Below are positions 10,167 to 17,600 of a stretch of 64,000 bases of DNA, piece by piece. Each line of letters starts with the position of its first letter. The first letter of the stretch is position 1. This stretch comes from Saccharicrinis carchari (GTDB taxonomy: Bacteria; Bacteroidota; Bacteroidia; Bacteroidales; Marinilabiliaceae). The stretch lies in the NCBI RefSeq assembly GCF_900182605.1, contig NZ_FXTB01000006.1:1-64000 (forward strand), written 5' to 3'. The notes beneath the pieces are model-generated. The model made no database searches and was not told where the DNA came from. It saw only the letters and a program-made list of their open reading frames with translations. A program made the translations under genes and the position numbers.

Positions 10167-10430
10167 ACCCCATCCCTACCGCTATGCGGCAGTACTTCCC
10201 CTTTTTTCAGAATAAAAGGGGAAGAGCCATCTCCGTTTATAAACCTGTGCACTTTTTATGAGTTATCCAGTTCCCAACTTAAAAAAGGAAAAATATAAAT
10301 TACAAAGAAAATTTTAGTTTATCATAAAAATACCCGTTGCAACGATTCCCCGCCTTAAAAAAGGAGGGGTGGATGCTATAAGGTACGAAATAGCAGAAGG
10401 GGTGGTTATAAGCCTTACCGATAATACAAC
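10164..10430. repeat. Repeat unit 2 of the DUF559-associated family
   Basis: Starts at the stop codon of the DUF559 gene. Module A is a TTCCCCTTTT ... AAAAGGGGAAGAG hairpin (about 10194-10227). The spacer has TTATCCAGTTCCCAACTTAAAAAAGG-like sequence near 10261-10290. Module B has stem arms CCCCGCCTT (10348-10356) and AAGGAGGGG (10361-10369) with one G-A mismatch, followed by a second small hairpin GCTAT...ATAGC. Confidence 0.75.
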
Positions 10431-10455
10431 TCACATCTGAAAATAAATACGTATT

Positions 10456-10757
10456 TACCCCCATCCCTGCAACTTACTCTTGCGCCGAAGCTACAGCGTA
10501 GGAGCACGTCGCAGTACTTCCCCCTCCCTCAAAAAATGGGAGTGGGAAGAGCCATCGTTGATTGTAAAATTGCTTTATACTATGAATCTTCCAGTGCCCT
10601 AACATAAAAAAAAGAAAGAGCTAATTTACGAAGGAGATATTTTACTATCTGGCAAAATGCAACACACAACGATTCCCCTCCTTAAAAAAGGAGGGGTGGA
10701 TGCTATGAGGTACGAAATAGCAGACGGGGTGGTTATAAGCCTTACCGATAATACAAT
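10456..10757. repeat. Repeat unit 3 of the DUF559-associated family
   Basis: Module A here is TTCCCCCTCCC ... GGGAGTGGGAA (about 10518-10548), changed on both arms relative to units 1 and 2. Module B arms are CCCCTCCTT (10675-10683) and AAGGAGGGG (10688-10696), a fully paired version different from unit 1. A segment at 10348-10594 repeats at 10675-10921 (offset 327) with about eight differences, so units 2-3 and 3-4 are recent duplicates. Confidence 0.75.
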
Positions 10758-10782
10758 TCACATCTGAAAATAAATACGTATT

Positions 10783-10950
10783 GATCCCCATCCCTGCAAC
10801 TTACTCTTGCGCCGAAGCTACAGCGTAGGAGCACGTTGCAGTACTTCCCCCTCCCTCAAAAAATGGGAGTGGGAAGAGCCATCGTTGATTGTAAAATTGC
10901 TTTATACTGTGAATCTTCCAGTCCCCAACCTTAAAAATGAAAGATATCTC
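10783..10950. repeat. Truncated repeat unit 4 of the DUF559-associated family
   Basis: Module A and the spacer (CCAGTCCCCAACCTTAAAAATG) are present, then the similarity stops at the end of the peptidase gene (stop codon at 10951-10953). Module B is missing. Nothing else gene-like is visible between 10167 and 10950. Confidence 0.65.
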
Positions 10951-11409
10951 TTACATCGAAAAGAATTTATTCCAAACACGCCCTGCGTAAAAAGTAAACC
11001 GTCCCATGTAAGGCGATATATTGGCGATAATCCGTTTTACCCCTTTACGGTTGATAAAAATCTTTTCTTTCCCATTGCGGAAATGATGGATAACCACGCC
11101 ATGAACATTTTCTTCGGGCAAAAGCCTGTCCTTTGAAATCAGTCCATCGCCTTTGGCCAACACGGTTCCGTTTTCCGCATCGTATTTTAATAAGCGGTGC
11201 GCCACCAATTGGCGCTTATTGGTAAATACAATTACATTCCCTTTTTTAAGATTGCCGGGATTTGCTTTCTCCACCCGTACTGTATCGCCAGGCAAGTAAA
11301 AAGGAAACATGCTCAGTCCATAAACAGGCACATCAACGTAATGCTCCTTTTGTAGCATGGCGACAAAGGTTTCGCCAAATAAAACTTTGTTTCGATTATA
11401 GGAAGGCAT
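10951..11409 (-). CDS. S24/S26-like serine peptidase, no membrane anchor
   Basis: A 152-residue protein with the signal-peptidase-like core: GLSMFPFYLPGD with the likely nucleophile Ser33, a V-A-H-R-L motif with His71 in the place where SipW/ER-type enzymes carry histidine instead of lysine, and KGDGL (Asp88) corresponding to the third conserved box. Signal peptidases normally have an N-terminal membrane helix; none is visible here, so it may be cytosolic or peripheral. It follows the kinase-like gene on the same strand with a 250-base gap and is abutted by a repeat unit. In this setting it is the best candidate for removing the leader of the 72-aa peptide, taking the place of the transglutaminase-like B2 protease of lasso loci. 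That role is inference; an S24 (LexA-like) regulator is less likely because no DNA-binding domain is present. Confidence 0.7.
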   Translation of the reverse strand: MPSYNRNKVLFGETFVAMLQKEHYVDVPVYGLSMFPFYLPGDTVRVEKANPGNLKKGNVIVFTNKRQLVAHRLLKYDAENGTVLAKGDGLISKDRLLPEENVHGVVIHHFRNGKEKIFINRKGVKRIIANISPYMGRFTFYAGRVWNKFFSM

Positions 11410-11659
11410 TAGTGTTATTTTTTTACAACAGCAAAGGTAGTTGCATCCCCTTCTTTTGAGGTAAATGTACAGCTTATCTTTAGTTTTTTGCCATATTTCA
11501 ATATCATGTGTACAAAGAAAGCACCATGTTCACAATATTTCTTTGTGTTCGCTGTACAACCATAGTGTGCATTTTAGTCACTTTTTAAAGCAACTTATTG
11601 CGTTCTTTTTAAAAATAAAAAATCTTGTTGGCGAACATTGCTACCATACCTCCCTCCTA

Positions 11660-12559
11660 TCACTCCCCATCCATCCCTTTTATCATTGCCACAATATCAT
11701 GGTCGGGTTTAAAACCCACTTCATATACCTTCACTTTATTCAGCACCTCCTCCACCAGTCCCAGGTGGTTTTGAACCATTTGCTGCTGATAAAACTGCTG
11801 AATAAAATTACCGAGCACCCGCGAATAGGCCAGCACACCGCCCAAAGGTTGAATATAATTTTGTGGCGATTGCTTTAGCAGAAATATAGCTTTAAGTGAG
11901 GCCTCCCTTGGATGTTGCGCATAATAGGGCATGGGGTTATTATATACCCTCACCTCATCTTCGAAAGGTCGCAGCACCAGGCGATCGTCGTTAAGTATTT
12001 GGGCTCCGCACTCGCGCCATAAGCGGGCCATGGTCGATTTCCCTATGCCGGACACACCGGTAAACAAAAATGCTTTGCCATCTACTGCTACGGCCGAGGC
12101 ATGGATCAAAAGTCCCTTTTTACGCTGCATCAAATACAGCATCAACAACGAGCCCAAAGGATGAATAAAAGGATCAATGACGACAGACTTATCCAGCGCA
12201 TCTTTTAAAACGATTTGGATGTTAATGGTTGTATCATTATCAACAACAAAAGCGGTGATGGTTTGGATGTGAGGATGATCCGTATAGTCGACTGTTACAA
12301 CTACCTTTCCCTTACTATTGTACACATGCCATTTGTAGTTAAGTGCCTCATTGGCTTCGGGCTTACCAGCAAAAACAGGTTCATAGTTCGACAGGTCAAG
12401 TGAATGTACAACGGTATATTCTAAAAAATAGTCGGGGCTTATAACAGAATCTTGAGAAAGATAATGCCTGACCGAACCCTGCTTATCTAACTGTATTCGA
12501 TGGCTACCGCTTTGGCATTGGAAATAAAGACCGGCTATTTTTATGGTAAAGCGCTCCAT
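11660..12559 (-). CDS. HPr-kinase-like serine kinase of a peptide locus
   Basis: A 299-residue protein whose C-terminal half has the HprK fold signatures: an I-H-A-S motif at about residue 152, Walker A GVSGIGKST (168-176) and the acidic pair N-D-D at 190-192 in ILNDDRLVLRP. The N-terminal half (1-130) is a beta-rich domain without a clear family. True HPr kinases work on the sugar phosphotransferase protein HPr; shorter homologues (ThcoK, PadeK) phosphorylate the C-terminal serine of lasso precursor peptides. The neighbours here, a PqqD-like protein and a small peptide with a lasso-type leader, point to the second role. A gap of 146 bases separates it from the peptide gene. No HPr or PTS gene is nearby. 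Function inferred from family and context. Confidence 0.7.
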   Translation of the reverse strand: MERFTIKIAGLYFQCQSGSHRIQLDKQGSVRHYLSQDSVISPDYFLEYTVVHSLDLSNYEPVFAGKPEANEALNYKWHVYNSKGKVVVTVDYTDHPHIQTITAFVVDNDTTINIQIVLKDALDKSVVIDPFIHPLGSLLMLYLMQRKKGLLIHASAVAVDGKAFLFTGVSGIGKSTMARLWRECGAQILNDDRLVLRPFEDEVRVYNNPMPYYAQHPREASLKAIFLLKQSPQNYIQPLGGVLAYSRVLGNFIQQFYQQQMVQNHLGLVEEVLNKVKVYEVGFKPDHDIVAMIKGMDGE

Positions 12560-12705
12560 AGATTGTAGATTGTTAGATAATAGACAAAAGACGGATTTGC
12601 AGCATTTATTAACATTTACCAGACATCTGGAACACTAATCAAGTAACTAATAGCTTTACACTTACAAAAAATTAAGAAACACCTACACCCATAAAGACGA
12701 ATTAT

Positions 12706-12924
12706 TTAATATTGAGGGGTGCTTCCGCCAAAAGGATCATTGTCCGCCGAAGTATTGGATAGTTGGGCAGGTCCTTGTTGCGGAGTACGCTGAGCCGCAG
12801 GCGGATTGTCTCCTGGCCCTCCCGGAAAATCACTATCCATCACCATCGATATCTGAAAATCCACATCAATCACCTCCAGCAGTGGCTTCGAATATATTTT
12901 CTTATTTTGTATCTTCGTTTTCAT
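12706..12924 (-). CDS. Putative RiPP precursor peptide, 72 residues
   Basis: A small ORF located 23 bases after the PqqD-like gene and before the kinase-like gene, all on the same strand. The N-terminal part has Y11-S-K-P14-L-L16-E-V-I-D-V, matching the Y-x-x-P-x-L leader motif that lasso B1/RRE proteins bind, and from memory it is close to the leader of paeninodin. The C-terminal part (residues 33-72) is Gly/Pro/Gln/Ser/Thr rich: FPGGPGDNPP, then Q-R-T-P-Q-Q-G-P, ending STPQY. There is no Cys. Seven Ser/Thr residues in the second half are possible phosphorylation sites. I find no standard lasso core: no Gly/Ala start with Asp/Glu at position 7-9 and Thr at -2; Ala53 with Asp61 at position 9 is the only ring option and lacks Thr at -2. 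Modification type is therefore open. Confidence 0.65.
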   Translation of the reverse strand: MKTKIQNKKIYSKPLLEVIDVDFQISMVMDSDFPGGPGDNPPAAQRTPQQGPAQLSNTSADNDPFGGSTPQY

Positions 12925-12947
12925 TCAAATAAAATCTTACCCCATAA

Positions 12948-13238
12948 CTATTGCCTGGCGAATAAAATTCCTCTATTAACCATGTCGTTTATAAAAAAAG
13001 TGATGTCGTCTAATGCTTGGTTTTGGTCCACTTGGTAATTATTTATCAATGCTGTATGCACTTGGGCAATGTTTTTTTGTCCGTCGATGGTATCGTAAAT
13101 AAATGCGGCCACCTCGTTTAAGTTATACACCTGGTTCATGTTGGCTACGTTATCCGTTAAGGGTACCAGTACCTTTTCATCGCCAATGGCTTTTTCTACA
13201 AAGCCTTCACTTTTAACATAAACCAACGAAACATCCAT
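12948..13238 (-). CDS. PqqD-like leader-binding protein (RRE)
   Basis: A 96-residue protein of the PqqD family, the small winged-helix RiPP recognition element. Recognisable parts are L-V-P-L-T-D-N near the start, the Y-x-L-N-E-V-A-A-F-I-Y-D-T-I-D-G segment in the middle and the D-I-T-F-F-I-N-D-M-V-N-R-G-I-L end. I chose ATG 13238 (MDVSLVYV) over the longer frame from 13283, because a TAnnTTTG box lies between the two starts and the short form has the normal PqqD length. It is the first gene of the minus-strand series PqqD, peptide, kinase, peptidase. Its expected role is to hold the leader of the 72-residue peptide and present the peptide to the kinase or other enzymes; this follows from the family and gene order. 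Confidence 0.8.
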   Translation of the reverse strand: MDVSLVYVKSEGFVEKAIGDEKVLVPLTDNVANMNQVYNLNEVAAFIYDTIDGQKNIAQVHTALINNYQVDQNQALDDITFFINDMVNRGILFARQ

Positions 13239-13258
13239 ATTTATTTTATTTTCCGCCA

Positions 13259-13266
13259 CAAAAGTA
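13259..13266 (-). promoter_or_regulatory. Probable -7 box of the PqqD/peptide/kinase/peptidase operon
   Basis: Minus strand reads TACTTTTG, a match to TAnnTTTG, 21 bases before the ATG at 13238. A TTG lies only 14 bases further upstream, shorter than the usual spacing, so only the -7 box is well supported. Confidence 0.4.
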
Positions 13267-13361
13267 AAAAAAATACCTTTCAATCCTTATCCACTGGGCA
13301 AATCCTTAAATCCTTTTGATATTATTTTATATCCGGCATGGGAACGCTCTCTTTATACGGA

Positions 13362-14381
13362 TTAAAACACAACCCTTGAATAAGGGGCAGCGTCCTGTTC
13401 TACAAAATCTTTGGCCAAAAATTTATAGTAGCCTGTAATAGCCACCATTGCGGCATTATCGGTAGTGTACGCAAACTTAGGTATAAAGGTTATCCATTTT
13501 TTACGAACAGCCATTTTTTGCAGCCCATCACGTAATCCGGAATTGGCTGAAACACCTCCGGCTAAAGCTATTTGGCTGATATTTAGGTCGTCGGCCGCTT
13601 TTTCTAATTTATCCAACAAAATATCTACGATGGTACTTTGCAAGGAGGCACACAAGTCATTTTTATTTTCCTCTATAAAATTTGGATTTTCTTTTAATCG
13701 ATCTCTTAAGAAGTAAAGAAACGATGTTTTCAGTCCGCTAAAACTGTAATCGTAATCTTTAACCCTGGGCCTGGCAAATTCAAAAGCATTGGGCTTGCCT
13801 TCTTTGGCCAATTTATCCACCAAAGGTCCACCCGGATAAGGTAAGCCCATCACTTTAGCGCATTTATCAAAAGCCTCTCCTGCGGCATCATCAATGGTTT
13901 GTCCCACCACTTGCATGTGCATGTAATCTTTTACCAATACTATTTGGCTGTTACCACCCGATACCAACAAGCACAGAAAGGGAAATTCAGGATGTGCCGT
14001 TTCCTGATCCGGCTCTTTAATAAAATGAGCCAATACATGGGCATGCAGATGGTTTACATCGATGAGTGGGATATTGTTAGCCAGGGCAAAACCTTTGGCA
14101 AAGGAAGTACCCACCAGCAGGGAGCCCATCAGTCCGGGTCCGCGAGTAAATGCCACGGCATCAATATCATCGGCGTTTACTCCTGCATCTTTTAATGCTT
14201 TGTGTACCACGGGAACAATATTTTGCTGATGCGCTCTGGAGGCCAGCTCAGGAACCACCCCACCGTATTCCCGGTGTACGTTCTGGTTGGCTATGCTGTT
14301 GGATAGCACCACCTCGTTTTTAAAAACGGATGCCGAGGTGTCGTCGCATGATGATTCGATGGCGAGTATGTGTATGTTCAT
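13362..14381 (-). CDS. tsaD: tRNA N6-adenosine threonylcarbamoyltransferase TsaD
   Basis: A 339-residue TsaD/Kae1 protein, which transfers the threonylcarbamoyl group to A37 of ANN-decoding tRNAs together with TsaB and TsaE. The start ILAIESSCDDTSASV, the metal-binding histidines in NHLHAHVLAH, the LVSGGNSQIVLV nucleotide-binding segment, GEAFDK and the ALAGGVSANSGLR segment are all present. Length is normal. It starts at ATG 14381 and stands back to back with tamB, a pairing common in Bacteroidota. The intervening DNA has a heptamer repeat. No oddities were seen in the protein. Confidence 0.97.
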   Translation of the reverse strand: MNIHILAIESSCDDTSASVFKNEVVLSNSIANQNVHREYGGVVPELASRAHQQNIVPVVHKALKDAGVNADDIDAVAFTRGPGLMGSLLVGTSFAKGFALANNIPLIDVNHLHAHVLAHFIKEPDQETAHPEFPFLCLLVSGGNSQIVLVKDYMHMQVVGQTIDDAAGEAFDKCAKVMGLPYPGGPLVDKLAKEGKPNAFEFARPRVKDYDYSFSGLKTSFLYFLRDRLKENPNFIEENKNDLCASLQSTIVDILLDKLEKAADDLNISQIALAGGVSANSGLRDGLQKMAVRKKWITFIPKFAYTTDNAAMVAITGYYKFLAKDFVEQDAAPYSRVVF

Positions 14382-14394
14382 TTTTAGATGATGA

Positions 14395-14470
14395 GAAGTT
14401 AGAAATTAGAAATTAGAGGTTAGAGGTTAGAAATTAGAGGTTAGAAGTTAGAGGTTAGATTTAGAAGTTA
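14395..14470. repeat. Tandem heptamer repeat GARRTTA upstream of tsaD
   Basis: Nine contiguous 7-base units (GAAGTTA, GAAATTA or GAGGTTA) fill 14395-14457, with one further unit at 14464-14470. It begins 14 bases upstream of the tsaD start codon, so it falls in the 5' region of tsaD and in the divergent spacer with tamB. Confidence 0.9.
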
Positions 14471-14642
14471 GGGAAATATGATTAAGGTGAATTTTCATAT
14501 AGCTTAGATGTGGTTAATTCGTAATAAAACAAGATATGCTGGTTTAGTGTTCAATTATTTATAAAGTAGCCCTAAGGCCGCCGATATTTATAGCATGTTA
14601 TTTGATATGTAATATTTTTTCTCTATCACCCGTTTATAGTAA

Positions 14643-17600
14643 GTGTTTAAGTCCTTTTTTACCTATTTTTGCAAAATAAAGAACAAAGCTATTAAAAAAA
14701 TATATAAAATATTAGTCTATCTGCTGGCCGCCCTAATAATAACACCTATATTATTATATTTTACGGTGCTTATACCCGGGGTACAAAACACACTGGTAGA
14801 TATGCTTACGAAAAAATTTTCGAGGGATTTGGGCACCGAAGTTTCCATCGAAAGTGTCCGTTTTTATCCCATCCGAAAAATAGTGGTCAATGATTTTTTG
14901 GTAAAAGATCAGCAGCACGATTCCTTAATTTATGTTGAACAAATAAGCGCCCCCATAGATAGCTTCAACCTTAAACGTAAGCAAATCTATTTAGGACAAG
15001 TAAACGTAAACCGTTTACATACCAATTTGTCTACCGACTCTACACGTAACAATTATTCCTTTATCGTTGATTCTTTGTTGTCGCAGCAAAAATCCGCGCG
15101 CAAATGGCAGTTAAACCTTAAGAAAATAAGAATAAAAAACAGTGCTTTTTCGTATCAGAACAGCACAGCTCCCCCATCACAAACCAAGTTCAACCCCAAT
15201 GACATCGGTATTTCGTCACTCAGCTTACTCATTGATAAAATAGTTAACAAGGAAGGGGAGTTATCCGTACGTATCAAAGACTTATCGGCACAGGAACGTT
15301 CCGGGTTATTAGTCAAGAAATCAAAAGCCGAAATTACTGTGGGAAAAAGGAGTTTTACTTTACGCAACTTACTTTTAACGGGCAAATACTCCTTTATCAG
15401 TCTGGGCAAGCTTCAATTACAATTGGACTCCGTTGCCGGAACAAAGGATTTTATAAACACCGCAGCGCTTGAGTTGCAAGTAAATTCGGTTTCCCTGGAT
15501 TATCGCGAATGTGAGCTACTTATCCCCAATTTCCCTGTATTAAACCACCGCATTAACCTCAGAGGCGATTTTACCGGAACCATAGCCGATTTGAAAGGAC
15601 GCAACATAAATATTAACGCCGGCACCGATACACATTTGGAAACCAGTTTCGACATTACCGGCTTGCCCAACTTTAGGCAATCGTACGTATTTTTAGATGT
15701 GAAACGCCTAAGCACCAACATTGTAGATCTAAACAAAATATTATCGATAAATGCCCAATCGGAAGATGTAGATTTGCCCGAATCGTTTAAACGGATGGGC
15801 AGTATTGAATACAGTGGTAAATTTTCGGGTTTTGTTGATAACCTGGTGGCCTATGGCAGTTTCCGTACAGATTTAGGCAATATTAATACAGACCTGGGCA
15901 TTAAAATCACTGAGGATGACAAACTGATTTATTCGGGCTTTATAAACACCAAAAAATTTAACATAGGCAAAATGCTAAATTGGGAAAACAGCCTAAACAA
16001 TGTTAGTATGGATGTTTCCGTACAGGGGTACAATTCAGGAAAGCGTGATTTCAATTCATATATAAAAGGAACAATAGACTCCATTGACATCAGAGGATAT
16101 AAATACGAAGAAATTGAACTAAACGGTTTAATATCGAACAAACGCTTTAATGGCGAAATAGAATTAAATGATCCGAATGCCCAACTGCTTTTTAACGGAA
16201 TAGTTGACTTTAGCGACAATATTCCCCAATTTGACTTTAGTGCGGTGCTCAACAATATTAAACTCGATAAGTTAAATATAGCGCCCAAGCTTATTGGCAG
16301 CAATATGAGTTTAATGCTCAACTCATCATTAAACGGTACAAGCATTAATACCTTATCAGGCTCTACCTTGCTGCACAAGGGTAAACTATGGATCGACAAC
16401 CAAACCTTCCTGCTGGATTCGTTGGTAGTGCAAGCCAATCAAAACCAAAGCCCAAAAGAAATAAGCCTGCACTCGGATTTATTGGACACCCGCCTCACCG
16501 GTAATTTTAATGCAAGCAGCATCTCCAAGGCCATAAAACAAGTATTAGCGGCGTATTTTCCCGCATTTTTTTCATTCCCCAAAGAAACAACAAGTTATAC
16601 GGATCAATTTGACTTTGCCATCACCACCAAAAAACTTGCAAAACTTATGGTTGCCTTACAAAGCAATTTAACGGTTGCGGATAGTACCAGCATAAACGGC
16701 AGCGTAAATAGCTACAACAAGCAATTACAAATCCAAGCCAACAGCAACGAAATCAAATACAACTCTTTATGGGCCAAAAACATTAAATTAGAAATCAATA
16801 CTTTAAACAATCAACTAAACAGCCACTTACATACCGATATTTTTGGAATAGGGAAGCTGATACCATTAGGTCATTTTACGATTGAACAAAACGCGGCGAA
16901 CGATTCTATTGATCTGCAAATAAGTTGGAAAGACATGGATCAATCCCAAAATAAAGGAAGGATAAGCACCCAAACAAGAATCAAAAAAACCAAAGAAGGC
17001 GATATTTATACTAAAATAAATCTGATGCCGTCTTTTGTAATAGTTAAAGATTCACTGTGGACCATTCAGGATTCAGAAATCAACCTGACGCCTATAGGAT
17101 TACGGGTAAATACCTTCAGGCTGCATCATGGGAACCAGGAAATCAACATCAATGGATCGCTATACAAGAACGACAAAGGAAAGCTGACTACCTATTTTCA
17201 AAATATCGATTTACATGCTATAAGCTCTCTACTCAACCTAAATGGAATACGTTTTGACGGCTTCCTTAACGGATCACTTGAGCTAAAAGATAGTTTTGAT
17301 GAACCAGTGATTACAAGTCAACTAACGCTGGACGGTTTTAAAATCAATAACGAAGATATAGGCGACCTGAAATTACAATCTAACTGGAGCAATTTGCAAA
17401 ATGCTGTACTGGTTAAAGCCTTGGTACAAAATGGTAACAGCTGGCCACTAAGCGGTACGGGTTATTTTAAACCTGCCGACAAAGATTACAGCTTCGATTT
17501 TAAACTGGACAGTCTTCCCCTTGGACTTGTAAACATGTACACCAGTAGCGCTATACAAAATCTCAGGGGTACCGGTTCGGGCAATTTACGTTTACTAAAA

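Noticed and set aside
9491-10950. CRISPR-like array
   Set aside because: The repeats are about 250-330 bases, contain hairpin modules and have no short unique spacers of even length.
11465-11878. 137-codon plus-strand ORF
   Set aside because: It overlaps the kinase-like gene antisense; composition and lack of motifs point to a shadow.
12706-12924. Calling the 72-aa peptide a classical lasso precursor
   Set aside because: No cyclase gene is present and no core with Thr at -2, Gly/Ala at +1 and Asp/Glu at +7 to +9 can be found.
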